Positions 1-14,905 of a DNA stretch of 64,000 nt are shown one piece after another. Location of the stretch: positions 1 to 64,000 of the forward strand of contig CAUYLG010022098.1 of the NCBI GenBank assembly GCA_963573385.1, written 5' to 3'. Origin of the DNA: Cacajao melanocephalus (lineage: Eukaryota > Chordata > Mammalia > Primates > Pitheciidae). Made by a program: the position numbers and the translations under genes. How positions within the stretch are numbered: the stretch's first letter is position 1; each line of letters begins with the position of its first letter. The notes beneath the pieces are model-generated. The model made no database searches and was not told where the DNA came from. It saw nothing but the letters and a program-made list of their open reading frames with translations.

Positions 1-280
<280 letters not shown>

Positions 281-667
281 AACAGGCTCAGAGAACAGAG
301 ACCTGCAGGTTTCATGGCACTTGTTACTCTCTACCTTGGATTCTAATTATTAGAGTTTTAATTCTTTCCCTTATTACAAAGATGGATCTTGCAGGACCTG
401 TGTTTTATTCATTCCACAGCATCTAGCAATGTGTCTGGCATATAAAAGATACTTAGTACGTATTTGTTAGATGGATAGGCCAGTGCAAGATGGAGGGCTT
501 GGTAGGTAGAGGCAAGGACAGTTGGAAAAGTGGCCAAGTAGATGGGTATGTGAATAAATTAATGAATGGGTAGATGGTTAGTGATATGAAAGGATAAAGA
601 AGTATATGGAAATTAGGTGGATGGAAGGATGGATAAAAAGTCACATTTTGGAACCTTCTTTTCTTCA

Positions 668-1362
<695 letters not shown>

Positions 1363-1391
1363 TACTCGTATACTGTTGTTGGAAATGTGAA

Positions 1392-1810
<419 letters not shown>

Positions 1811-1817
1811 AATTACT

Positions 1818-2049
1818 GGCCAGGTGTGGTGGCTCACACCTGTAGTCTCAGCACTTTGGGAGGCTGAGGCAGCAGATTACTTGAGGTCAGGAGTTCGAGA
1901 TCAGCCTGGCCAACATGGAGAAATCCCGTCTCTACTAAGAATACAAAAATTAGCTGGGCATGGTGGCACGTGCCTGTAATTCCAGCTACTCGGGAGTCTG
2001 AGGCAGGAGAATAGTCATCTCAAAAAAAAAAAAAAAGAAAAAAAGAAAA
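1818..2049 (+). repeat. Alu, right arm deleted
   Basis: Jumps from GGCAGGAGAATAG to TCATCTCAAAA, losing about 85 bp of the right monomer. Confidence 0.88.
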
Positions 2050-2116
2050 GTAGAATTATCATACTATGTGGCAATCCTACTTCTGGGTATATATTTTGAA
2101 ATATTAAAAACAGAGT

Positions 2117-2402
2117 CTTTTTTTTTTTTTTGGAGACTGAGGTTGTCGCCAGACTAAAGTGCAGTAGCGCGATCTCGGCTTACAGCAACCTCTGCCTCCC
2201 GGGTATTCTCCTGCCTCAGCCTCCTGAGTAGCTGTAACTACAGGTGCGGGCCACCACACCCAGCTAATTTTTTTTTTGTATTTTTGTAGAGACGGGGTTT
2301 CACTGTGTTAGCCAGAATGGCCTCGATCTCCTGACCTCCTGATCCGCCTGCCTCGGCCTCCCAACGTGCTGGGATTACAGGTGTGAGCCACTGCGCCCGG
2401 CC
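2117..2402 (-). repeat. Alu
   Basis: T-run, then the reverse complement of an Alu ending GCGCCCGGCC. Confidence 0.92.
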
Positions 2403-3105
2403 GAAAACGGGGTTTTCCTACACCCCCTCTTCATGGCAGCGTTATTCACAATAGCCAAACAGCGGAAGCACCCCAAGTGTCGGGCGGATGAATACGAAAA
2501 ATGTGGCGCGCACACACAACTGAGTACGATTCAACCTTAAAAATGAAGGAAATTCTAACACATGCTACACTATGGGTAAGCCTTGAGAACATTATGCTAA
2601 AGGAAGTCATAAAAACAAATACTGTATGATACTACTCATGGGGACACCTAGAATAGTCCAATTCATAGGGACAGAAAGTGGAATGGTAGCTGCCAGAGAC
2701 TGTGGGGAGGGAAAATGGGGAATTGTTTAATGAATACAGATTCTCCGTTTTGCAAGATGAAAACAGTTATAGAGATGGGGGTGGGGGGGACTGGGGAGGG
2801 CTAACAAGAGAAATACCTAATGTAGATGACGGGGGGATGGATGCAGCAAACCACCACCACGCCACGTGTACACCTATGTAACCTGCACGATCTGCACATG
2901 TACCCTAGAACTTAAATAAAAATTTTATTTAATAATATAAATAAAATAATAAAAATTTTTAAAAAGTTATAGAGCTGGATGGTAATGATAAGGTGAACAT
3001 ATTTAATATCACAGAACTATACACTTAAAATGTAAAGAAACGGTTAAGATGGTTAAAAAAATGGTTAATGTTATGTGTCTTTTACCACAATTAAAAATAG
3101 TAACA
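2403..3105 (+). mobile_element. Old L1 3' part interrupted by a younger L1 3' end
   Basis: Recognisable L1 ORF2-end/3'UTR wording (TTCACAATAGCCAAACAGCGG, ATGAAGGAAATTCTAACACA) and a terminal ACCACAATTAAAAAT. A younger L1 3' end sits inside at 2776-2964. Confidence 0.8.
2776..2964 (+). mobile_element. 5'-truncated young L1 insertion
   Basis: GGGGAGGG...AATACCTAATGTAGATGACG...GTACCCTAGAACTTAAA plus A/T-rich tail is the primate L1 3' end. AGTTATAGAG (2766-2775, 2965-2974) is the target-site duplication. Confidence 0.85.
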
Positions 3106-3106
3106 A

Positions 3107-3520
<414 letters not shown>

Positions 3521-3608
3521 CTATCTCTTCCCTGTATTATTCCAATAGTTTCCTCAATTTTTTTTTTCCCCAGCTCCTATTCTTGCCTCTTTTCCGTCTA
3601 CTCTCCAC

Positions 3609-3898
3609 CCTGAGATTTTTTTTTTTTTTTTTTTTTTGGAGACAGAGTCTCACTCTGTCGCCCAGACTGGAGCGCAGTGGTGTGATTTCGGCTCACTACA
3701 ACCTCCGCCTCCTGGATTCTAGCAATTCTCTGCCTCAACCTCTTGAGTAGCTAGGATTGCAGGCGCACACCACCACACCCAGCTAATTTTCATATTTTTA
3801 GTAGTGACAGGATTTCACCATCTTGGCCAGGCTGTCTTGAACTCCTGACCTCATAATCCACTTGCCTTGACCTCCCAAAGTGCTGGGATTACAGGTGT
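3609..3898 (-). repeat. Alu, 5' end truncated
   Basis: Long T-run followed by inverse Alu stopping at GGATTACAGGTGTCA. Confidence 0.9.
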
Positions 3899-4299
3899 CA
3901 GGTGATCTTTTAAAAAGCTTACTCAGTTGAACCCTAAGGTATTGGGAGAAGGTACTAAAAACTTCCAGAGAAAGAAAACAAAAGAGAGAGAAAAAAAGCA
4001 AATGAAACAAACAAAAAACTGTTACTTATAAAAGAAATCTAAAAGAATATGGAGTGGCATCAGACTTCATAGGAAAAATTCTAGTAACCAGAAGACAGTA
4101 GAAAATGCTTTCAAATTTCTAAGGAAAAAAATGATTTTCAACTTAGATTTCCATACACAGCCAAACTATAATTAATCAAGTGAGAGCACAGAATAAAAGA
4201 CAAGAGGTAAAACACAAAATAAAACCATCACCACCACAACAAAAATCTCACCTCCCATACACCCTTGCTTGGGAGATGATAATAACAAATCTGTACAAA

Positions 4300-4450
4300 A
4301 CATTTGCTATTTCCAGGCACTGTTCTAAGCATTTGATATACAGCAGCTCATTCAATCCTTGCAGCAATCCTGTGAAGCTGGTATTGTTATGAAGAAGTTG
4401 AGGCACAGAGAGGCTGGAGATCTTGCCCATGGTCATGCCGGATAGCAATG
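4300..4450 (-). repeat. MIR-like remnant
   Basis: AGCAATCCTGTGAAGCTGG...GAAGTTGAGGCACAGAGAGG is the reverse complement of MIR core wording. Confidence 0.65.
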
Positions 4451-4541
4451 GAGGACACGGGGGATGAATTTCAGCAGCCTGGTTTCAGAAGAAGGGTTCT
4501 GATCTCCTTGCTACATTGCTCTTCAGAAATATGGGGATGAG

Positions 4542-4853
4542 ACCAGGCACGGTGGTTTACACCTGTAATCCCAGCACTTTGGGAGGCCAGAACCGGAGAA
4601 TCACCTGAGGTCAGGAGTTCGAGACCAGCCTGGTCAACATGGTGAAACCCCATCTCTACTAAAAATACACAAATTAGCTGGGCGTGGTGGCGCATGCCCG
4701 TAATCCCAGCTACTCAGGCTGAGGCAGGAGAATCACTGGAACCCGGGAGGCGGAGGCTGCAGTGAGCCGAGATCACACCCACTGCACTCCAGCCTGGGTG
4801 ACAGAGCAAGACACCATCTCAAAAAAAAAAAAAAAAGAAAGAAAGAAAGAAAA
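4542..4853 (+). repeat. Alu with TSD
   Basis: Flanked by AGAAATAYRGGGATGAGA (near 4525-4541 and 4854-4870). Confidence 0.92.
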
Positions 4854-4958
4854 GAAATACAGGGATGAGAAAGTACAGGTAAGGAAAGTATGCCATGTGG
4901 CTCAGCTGTGAGTAACAGCCACACGGTCATAACAATGGAAAATTCAAATGCTGATTTA

Positions 4959-5294
<336 letters not shown>

Positions 5295-5662
5295 CTAATG
5301 AATAATGTTCTAAGTATTCCACACCTGGATTTGTACATTTACATAGCACTGGAATAGAAAGACTGGAAAAATAGCTTTTCTCAATCTCTGATACGCTACA
5401 TATGTCATGGAGAAATGCCTACAAGATAAAGTAAAAAAATAGCAAATTGCAGAATGGCATGATATGAAATTCCATTATTGAATGAATAAAATATGCATGT
5501 GTATGTATATATTCTTACCAACACTTAGGATTGTATATGCAGAATGAAATATCTGTAAGGATAGACTAAGGTGCTCTCAGTGGGAAATGAGATTGGGAAG
5601 AGGGGAATGTATTGCTTGATATGCTGTTGTATTTTTTAAGTTTTTGCAATGAGTATTTGTTA

Positions 5663-6259
<597 letters not shown>

Positions 6260-6382
6260 TAATCTTTGTACTTTAGTCGAGATGGGACTTCATCATGTTG
6301 GCTAGGCTGGTCTCAAACTCTTGACCTCAAGTGTTCCACACACCTCAGGGTCCCAAAGTGTTGGGATTACGAGCATGAGCCA
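6260..6382 (-). repeat. Alu left-arm fragment
   Basis: TAATCTTTGTACTTTAGTCGAGATGG to GAGCATGAGCC; remainder of an older Alu split by the 5959-6259 copy. Confidence 0.8.
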
Positions 6383-6389
6383 TAAAAGT

Positions 6390-6720
<331 letters not shown>

Positions 6721-6764
6721 TCAGCACGCACACATACACGAAAGGTTATTTAGATCATGATCAT

Positions 6765-7260
6765 GTCATTTCCCTTCTCAGAACCTCTGGTGGCTTCCCA
6801 TTGTGTCTGTGATAAAATCCAAACTCCTGCCGTGGCCCGTGAGCCTGTGTGAGCAGCTGACCCCTTTGTTCTGTCCCCTGCCCTGTGCCCACTGGCCTCT
6901 CTGGTCCTCTGTCAGGGTCCCCTGTGCTTTTGCATTTTCTGTTCCCTTTACCTTGAATACCTCTCCCCTACCTGCGGTCACAGGTGAATTACAAGTTCCT
7001 TCTCTTAGCTCAGCTGCCACCTCCTCAAAGGCCTTTCCTGGCCACTCAAATGAAAGCAGCCCCAGTGTAGACATTCCATATTACATCTGCGGAAAATGGT
7101 CTGCTTGTCTGATTGTTTATGTCCCCATTCCCTCACTGGAGGGTGAGCTCTGTGAGAGCAGTGGCCTTGTCGGGTGCTCATCATGGACCCCCCCACCAAG
7201 AGCCTACAGCAGTTTCTGGTACATGGCATATACTCGGAGACTATTTGATGGACAAGAGAG
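6765..7260 (+). repeat. L2 3'-end remnant
   Basis: TGGTGGCTTCCCATTGTGTCTGTGATAAAATCCAAACTCCTG and AGCTCAGCTGCCACCTCCTCAAAGGCCTTTCCTGGCCAC match L2 phrasing. Open frames here are not genes. Confidence 0.75.
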
Positions 7261-7504
7261 GATAAGTGGATCAGATGGGAAGTAGCTGGCAAGATGGACG
7301 AGCAGGTGGGTGGATGGGAGGGTGAGTGCGGATGGGAGGGTGAGTGCATGCATGTGGGGGTGGGTGGCAGGTTGGCTGTCTCCTGGGTCACTGGAAAATG
7401 ACCCAGTTGGTCTCTCACAGAGCCCTCTGTGCTTCTCCCACTCCCCAGCTGCTTTGTCCCTCCTGCCTTGGGGGATACAGTGAAGCTAGCATGGGCGTCG
7501 TCCT

Positions 7505-7665
7505 CCGCATATTACCCCACCTCATAGATGACATGCGTTACCTCACTGAATCATCACAGCTCTAGGAAGTCAGTCTTTTCATGCTCTCAGTTTTATAAAT
7601 GGGGAAACGGGCGCAGAGAGGTTGTGTTACTTGCCCCAAGTTTCACAGCTGGTAACCCAGGGCTG
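7505..7665 (-). repeat. MIR-like remnant
   Basis: TATAAATGGGGAAACGGGCGCAGAGAGGTTGTGTTACTTGCCC is reverse-MIR wording. Confidence 0.7.
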
Positions 7666-7796
7666 GGCCAAAGCTTTTTCACTAAGCTTTGGTACCTAAA
7701 AATGTGGACAAAGAGGAATTGATGGAAGTGTGTGGGGGTCTCTATTATTGAGTCTTCAGACAATACATTCCAGTGGATATAGAAAGGGACAGCCCA

Positions 7797-8635
<839 letters not shown>

Positions 8636-9699
8636 TCAGGCCCAGCCCCAGGCCTCACTGGTTTCTAGCTATGTGGGCAGCGCCCTCATGTTACCAGAAG
8701 GAAAACAGAGGCTGCAAAAGGGCCAAAGGGAATGCACCCAAGCCCGGTGAACAGAAGGGGGATTGGGCTAGGGAGAACGCATCCTCAATGGAGGCGGCTC
8801 AGCAGCACTGTTTGTGGGGACCCAGGCCACCAGGGGGCGCCCGTCCTGGGGCCCAGCGGGACCTCCTGGGGTCCTGGAACTGCTTAGTGGGAAAGTGGGT
8901 GTGCAGTCTCTGGGTCCCCCAGACTCGGCTCTTCACCCTGGCAGGGAGAGCTGGGATGGAGATGGAGGAGGGGGACTTTCCCTCTGCATTGCCTGGGTTT
9001 TCCACAGAGAGGATGTGTTTCTTACATAATTACAAATAAGCCTGAAGGAATGAAAAAGGATATTTTTAAGGCTTTCTAGCCCTAAAGATTCTAAAAGATG
9101 CAAGCCCAGCTGTGACCTGGAGGCATATCCACCGCCTACTCCCGGGATGCGGCCTCCAGCCTGAGTTCCCGTTGAAGCTGCTCTCCAAGCTTGGCCTCCA
9201 GATGGGAGGGCTCTAACTGTGGATCCCTAGCTGAGCCCATAGGTTAAGACGCCAAGGCGCGTCTGCAGAACGGAGCTTCAGGCATGACTGGCCGCAGGGG
9301 TGGCCTTCAGGAGTGACACCTTCCTCGGCTGTGGGCCTCTGCCATCTGGGGTGCAGACACCCCAGTCGCTGGTCTGCCCAGGTCCCAGACGCCCTGGGGA
9401 ATCCCCCGACTCACCCACTGACTGGGCCGCCTCACTTTGGGTCAGGGATGTCCAATAAGCCAAGATCCACTTCGGGCGACCTCTCACAGCCCCCTGCTCA
9501 GGTCCCAGGCACCTAATGCCTCTCTCCCATCCCCTGAATTTGCTCCAGGTTGGAGGCTGGGCCTTGGGGTGGACAGTCAGATCCAGTAGGACTGGACAGA
9601 CAGAAGGAACTCCTGGCCCAGGCCTCTTCCCCCGACCTCAGCAAACCAGGGGCCTCGGCCTCTGCTCAACAAGAGGTCTGTATAGTGTTTCCTTTGGCC

Positions 9700-9907
9700 C
9701 AGCAGCTCCCAACTTGGGGTGATTTTGTCTCCCTGGGGGGATCTGGCAATGGATGGAGACATTTTTGGTTGTCATGATTGGCCGTGCCCCTGGCGTGTGG
9801 TGGGTAGAAGCAAGGATGCCACTAAGCTTCCTATGGTACCCAGGACAGTCCACCCCGGAATCATCCCACCCAAAATGTCAGCAGTGCCACGGCTGGGAAA
9901 CCCTGCT
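9700..9907 (+). mobile_element. MER5A-like hAT DNA transposon remnant
   Basis: CCCAACTTGGGGTGATTTTG, GGAGACATTTTTGGTTGTCA and CCCAAAATGTCAGCAGTGCC match MER5A in order. Confidence 0.85.
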
Positions 9908-10009
9908 AACCACACACGGCAGGGAGTGCGGATGCGCTGATGGGGAGTTTGGGACAAAGACAGTGACGAGAACAGAGAAAAAGAGGTGGGTAGTTAGGCA
10001 GGGGCAGAA

Positions 10010-10130
10010 GAAAGAGCACAGGACCCGGAGCGGACGGACCTGGGTTCCACCCAGCAGCCATGTGACCCGGTGCAAGTCTCCTAGTACCCTAAGCCTGTTT
10101 CCTTGTTTATAAACAAGACCTCAAGGGCAG
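10010..10130 (+). repeat. MIR-like remnant
   Basis: GACCTGGGTTCCACCCAGC, CCATGTGACCCGGTGCAAGTC; MIR core order. Confidence 0.65.
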
Positions 10131-10372
10131 AACCAGAAGATAAACATGGAAGACACAAACCCTGTGCCTTGACACCCTGCAGAGGCTCAATAATGGAGGC
10201 TCAGGTGTGCGAGTGCACGATGATGCTGCAGTTCGCTCCCCCGGAGAGCTAACATGATCTGATTCTCAGAATTCCAAAGAAGTCCTGGGAATCATTTCTT
10301 CTTTTTCTCTCTCCAGACCCCAGGAGCCCAGGCTGGGCAGGGGGATGGGGGCTGGGCAGGCCAGGTACTCAC

Positions 10373-10469
10373 CGCTGTGGCTCTCCCCATCACTGCTGAG
10401 ATAGGGGTAATACTCATGCGTTTGGCGTGGGTATAGATCCGTGTCGTAGGGCACCAGGTCTTCTGATGG
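10373..10469 (-). CDS. SPI1: SPI1 coding exon 2 (NAGNAG acceptor)
   Basis: Encodes residues 16-47 (PSEDLVPYDTDLYPRQTHEY...SDGESHS) and ends in phase 1 before GTGAGTACC. The acceptor reads CTCTCAGCAG followed by CCATCAGAAG. Using the first AG moves the exon start to 10472 and adds one CAG codon (Gln). This agrees with the two known PU.1 isoforms that differ by one residue. Confidence 0.95.
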
Positions 10470-13016
10470 CTGCTGAGAGAGGAGGCGTCAGGGCCTGCAC
10501 CATGGTGGGGGACCCCAGCCAGGCCTGAAGCACCCCAGCACACTGGGTCCCCACCAACTTCTCTGGCTCAGTGGCTGTGTTGGGCCTACAGCCCTCCCTC
10601 TGCCTGGAATTGGGACAGAGAGTGGGGCAGGGGACCCAGGAGGCCTGAAAAGGGGTGACAGGGACCTTGGGGGCCAGAGGTCAGGAGGACTGGGGTCCTC
10701 CTCGCTGGGCTACTCCCCATAGCCCCCTCCCGCTCACACCCACTCACTGCTGTGTGCCCTCATCCCACACACCTCTCCTGGTCACACTGATGCACGTTCT
10801 CATGATCCCTGTGACCCCCTCACACAGTCTCACAGGCGGACTCACTCCCACAGCCCCCACCCAGCCTCATGCAGGCTCACACACGCAGTCCCGCACACAC
10901 ACATCTTCACACCCACTCAGAGGTCACCCACCTCACAGAGATACGGTACACTCAGCTCGTGGGCACACGCAGAGTTGCCTTGATTGACACTTGCACGACG
11001 CCACGTTCCAGCCAGCAACACGCACACTCACACCCCCAGAGACGCTCACATTCCGCCCCCACACCCACCTGCACAGCACATTTGCCTGCCCAGCCCCACT
11101 CTTACAGCCCATGCCCCTCACACAGCCTGGGCACGAGTGGCACCACAGTGACCATCCACACTGATGGTTGGTGCAGGGGTCACCCAGGCAGGCTTGGGAG
11201 CTGAGCGCACAGAGGGCCTTGATTCCCTCACTCTCCCTCCTGAGTCCTCCCTATCCTCCTCCTTCCCTCCTCTCCCACCCCTCTATTTCCTCTGCTTCCT
11301 TCTCCCCCTCCTCATTCCCCTCTGTCCTCCTTTTCCTCCCCCTCCTCCCTGTCCTCCCTCTTTCCTCCTCCTCTTCCTCCCCCCTTCCTCCTTCCTCCCT
11401 GTCCTCCTCCCCCCACTGGCACAGACACAGGGCTGTGCACACCCGGAGCCTTCCCAACAGTCATCAGGCCTCCCCGCCCCCGCAGCGTGTGCCCCGGGAT
11501 TGCACAACAGTCACTGTGGCCCTCAGGCCAGGGCTTAAGGAGCTGGGGCTGCCTTGGGAGCCCACCCTACCAAGAGACACTCAGAGTAACCCTGGAGCAG
11601 CAGAGAGGGCTGGGGAACCTAGGGGCAGCCCAGGAAACTCTGCCTCCCCCTAGCTCTGCCTGGAGCTCAGCATTGAGAGGTCAGGGGTCAGAGACAGTGG
11701 GCCTGCGGCTTTCTTGAGGCAGAATTGGGTCTTTCTGAGACAACCTCCGTCCCTCTCTGCCTGCGTCACCCCCTTCATGGTCCCAGGTGGGAAGGGGTAA
11801 CAGGGTGTGGACACCACCGTGGGCTGGCTGGCCAAGTGAGGAGGCCGGGAGCCTGGCACAGGGCTTGCCCCTCTGGGTTTCCAGACAGCTTAGCTTCTGC
11901 AGGATGTCAGCCCGGCTCTGGTCTGGTCGGTGTGATGTCAGACCTGGGGTGCCTCCCAGCCTCCTGGGGTGGCACAGTGGGGGAAGGGAGCTGAGAGAGG
12001 GAGCTGCCTGTAGGCCAGGGAAGTGGAGTCGGGGGGCAGCCTGCCAAGCCCCTCCTGGCTCCCCTCAAGCCTCCCCACCCCTGAGAGGACATGAGGTAGG
12101 AAAAGGGAGAAGGGTCCTCTGAGAGGGACCCTGGTCTGACACCTGCCTCAGGCGGCAACTGTCACTGACAGTGAGGAGCAGTGGCGATCGTCTCTGGGTC
12201 CCCTGGGGCTCCCGCTTCTTCACCCCCAAGACCCAGTCCCTGTCCTTGCCCCAGCTTCAGCCCCCATTCTAACTGTAGTCCCGTGCTCACCCCAGGTCCT
12301 ACCCAGCCCCAGTCTCGGTCTCGGCCTCGTCCCAGTCCCACCCCCTGCCGTGCCTCTCCCCGAACTCCAGCCCTGGGGCCAACCCAACTGCACAGTCTCA
12401 GCTCCTCTCTGGGCTCCTTCCTAGCACCGGCCCCTGCCTCCTGTGGCCCCACCATGGCCCATGGCCCAGACCCTTTGGTCAACAATCATGTCCTCTGTGC
12501 CAGGCCCCAGACTGGGCGTTGGGGACCCAGAGTTCCATCAGCCTCCGTCTCCAGGAGCCCCAAGGCCATGGCCAAGACTTCTGCTGCTGCCTTCTGCCTT
12601 CACCCTTTCCTGTCCAGGGGACTGGCCTCCCCAAAGCCAGTCTCCCCATCTCCCTCCTCTACCTCTCTGCTGCCGCCCTCACCATCCTCAGCCCAGCACC
12701 CTCCCCGGGAGCCCCGGCCTCTGCCTGCCACCCAAGCCCTGTCTATAAATAACTGTTCAGGCCCCACCGATCACAGCCCCATGGCCCGGCCTCAGCCCGC
12801 CAGGGCATGCTCCGAGGAAGCCAATGGCCCCTTCGCTGGGTCTCAGGCCGGGAGCTCCAGGGAGGAAGCCCCGACTTCCCACAGATAGCAAGCCAGGAGG
12901 GCAACGGGTGGGCTGGCAGACAGGCGTCCGAGGGCCACAGGCTGGGCTGGTAGAGGAGTCCCGGTACTCACAGGGGGGACGAGGGGAAACCCTTCCATTT
13001 TGCACGCCTGTAACAT
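10373..13016 (-). CDS. SPI1: SPI1 (PU.1), 5' partial gene: coding exons 1 and 2
   Basis: 5' end of the gene for the ETS-family transcription factor PU.1, the master regulator of myeloid and B-cell differentiation, which acts in the nucleus and binds GGAA sites. Seen: exon 1 encodes MLQACKMEGFPLVPP and is followed by a GTGAGT donor. Exon 2 continues PSEDLVPYDTDLY and ends at SSDGESHS plus one base before a GTGAGT donor. These match the acidic N-terminal activation region of PU.1, about 47 of roughly 270 residues. The PEST region and ETS DNA-binding domain lie in later exons beyond position 1. The start is fixed by the recognised N-terminus. Residue 29 is Pro (codon CCA), where I recall Gln in human. 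Intron 1 is about 2.5 kb. Intron 2 exceeds 10.3 kb and fills the left of the window. Confidence 0.96.
10735..11130. repeat. CA-rich degenerate simple sequence
   Basis: Irregular runs of CACAC, CTCAC and CACCC over about 400 bp in SPI1 intron 1. It looks like a decayed CA/CCAC satellite. Confidence 0.6.
11222..11412. repeat. Polypurine/polypyrimidine tract (CTCC-rich)
   Basis: About 190 bp of nearly pure C/T on the plus strand. In the SPI1 sense direction it is a purine run rich in GAGGAAG and GGAGGAA units. Mirror-like blocks are visible. Confidence 0.8.
12972..13016 (-). CDS. SPI1: SPI1 coding exon 1
   Basis: Exactly 15 codons from ATG (13016-13014) to CCT (12974-12972), then a donor GTGAGT read from plus-strand ACTCAC. 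It ends in phase 0, so the next exon starts a new codon. A second in-frame ATG is codon 7. Confidence 0.96.
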
Positions 13017-13216
13017 CCAGCCGGGCTCTGAGTCAGTCCGATCCCCTGCCTCGGTGGGGGCCAGTGCAGAGCCCCTCAGGATGGGGTGCCCCGTCGGGGG
13101 CTGGACGGCCGTGGGGCGGGTGCAGGGCTCAGGCCTGCCCCCTGAGCTACAGGAGCCCTGGGTGAGCCCCCTCCCTTGACATTGCAGGGCCAGCACAAGT
13201 TCCTGATTTTATCGAC
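13017..13216 (-). other. SPI1: SPI1 5' UTR (TSS approximate)
   Basis: About 200 nt between the start codon and the inferred start site. The start near 13,216 is inferred from spacing to promoter motifs: the octamer-like element falls near -54, a GGGGCGG box near -39 and an ETS site near +20, the arrangement reported for the PU.1 promoter. The sequence alone does not fix the exact base. Confidence 0.6.
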
Positions 13217-13310
13217 GGCCTGCCGCTGGGAGATAGTCCCCTTGGGGTGACATCACCGCCCCAACCCGTTTGCATAAATCTCTTGCGCTACATACAGGAA
13301 GTCTCTGGCC
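13190..13310 (-). promoter_or_regulatory. SPI1: SPI1 proximal promoter
   Basis: Read on the minus strand there is no TATA box. There is an ETS-type AGTCTC-CTTCC/GGAAGT site near 13,297, an octamer-like ATGCAAAC at about 13,265-13,275, a GGGGCGG Sp1-type box near 13,255, a TGATGTCA CRE-like half site near 13,250, a GATA motif near 13,211 and AGGAACTTG (ETS core) near 13,200. Octamer, Sp1 and PU.1 autoregulatory sites are established elements of this promoter. Occupancy cannot be judged here. Confidence 0.75.
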
Positions 13311-13914
13311 GGCTGGGGCAGGTGGTGCTCTAAGGGCTGGCCTGGGAGGCCATAGGGTCCAGGCCCCCTGCCCAGAGGAAGCTGGGACGGAGAGGGATGA
13401 CTTCGGAGGCTAGGCTGGGGAGGGAGGATGGGAGGGAGAACGCGCAGCTCCGCCACACCGACTGGGAGGCTTTTGCTCTAACCCAACAAATGCCTGCTTC
13501 TCCTGAGATCCCTACGTAGCCAACAGTCACCTCGTTGGGGTCAGAGCTGGAAGGGGTGGTCTCTTGGGACCTCCACTTTCTGGAGTCAGGCTTGCTGGGT
13601 GAGGGCTCTGACCGAGCAGGCTATCAGGCCTGGCTCTTCCTGTGGCCCTGCACCCCCACTGCCTAGGCTGTCCCTAGGCTGAGGCTGGGCTCCAGGCTAG
13701 GGTCTCCAGCATAGCTGCTTTCCTCCTTCCCTCTGAGCCTGTTCCCATGGGCTTCCCTTACACCAGAAGAGGATCCTGGGTTCTCACACCCTCACCTCCC
13801 AGCTTCTTGAGTACCACAGCTGTGTTCAAATCCCTAGGGCTCTGTTTCCAGCCGAGGTTTCTCAGTTTCCCCATCCCTTGCCAATGCCTAAATATCAATC
13901 TAGTCTTTAGTTTA

Positions 13915-14905
13915 CAGACATTTCTTGTCTATCCACCCATTCATCTGTTTTCCCATGCATCTATTTGTCTATTTGTCCATACAGCTATCCATTCATTAAG
14001 CCCACCATGCATTCACTTATTTGTCCATTTATCCAACTGTCCGTTTATTTGTTCATTCATCTGTCAGTCAGTCAATTCATCCACTCACCCGTCTGTTTCT
14101 CTACTTGTCTATCTAGCCATCTGTATGCCCGTTAATCAGCCTGTCCACCTGCTATCAATCTATCAGTTCACAATTCCATCTGTTTATCCATCTATGAATC
14201 TGCTCATCCATTTATCCACCTATCCATCCATCCACTCATCCACCCATCCACCCATCTATCCATCCACTCATCTGTGTGTCAACCCATCCATTATCCACCT
14301 ACCCCTTCATTCATCCACCCATCCATCCATCCGAAAGTCCACTCATCCACCCATCCACCAATCCACTCACCTACCCTTCCACCCATCTGTTCATCCACCT
14401 GTCCATCCATTCACCTATCACCCATCACTCATCCTCATCCATCTATTCATCCACCCATCCATTCATCCACCCATTCACCCATCTATCCATTCACTTATTT
14501 ACCTATCCACCAATCCAGCCATCTCCCCATTCACCCATCCACTCATCCACCCACCCATCCATCCACTCATTCACCCATCCAGCCATCCACCAATCCACCT
14601 ATAAACTTATCTACCCATCCACTTATCCACTATCCAACCCTCCACTCATCCATCCACCCACCTATCCATCCATCCATCCACGCATCCACACATCCACCCA
14701 TTTTCTCATCTGCCTATCCACCATTCCAGCCATCTACGCATTCACCCATCCACTCATCTACCTATCCATCCACTCATCCACCCAACCAGCCATCCACCAA
14801 TCCACCCATCTACTTACCTAACCATCCGTCTATCCATTCATCCACCTGTCCATCCATCCACTCATTCATCTATCTGACTATTCACTCATCCATCCACCCA
14901 TGCAT
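13915..14905. repeat. ~1 kb TCCA/TCCATCCACCCA satellite
   Basis: Roughly 1 kb of imperfect ATCC, CATC and CACC tetramers, almost devoid of G on the plus strand. All forward frames read as Ile/His/Pro/Ser/Thr repeats and are not genes. It lies 0.7-1.7 kb upstream of the SPI1 start. Confidence 0.93.

Larger units (their letters stand above)
10473..12971 (-). other. SPI1: SPI1 intron 1, low-complexity rich
   Basis: No Alu is present. It holds a CA-rich degenerate tract (about 10,735-11,130), a polypyrimidine tract on the plus strand (about 11,225-11,410) and a C-rich segment (12,190-12,480). Long open frames here on either strand are compositional and match no protein I recognise. Confidence 0.8.

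Noticed and set aside
12181..12888. 235-codon frame in SPI1 intron 1
   Set aside because: Pro/Ser-rich reading of C-rich low-complexity DNA.
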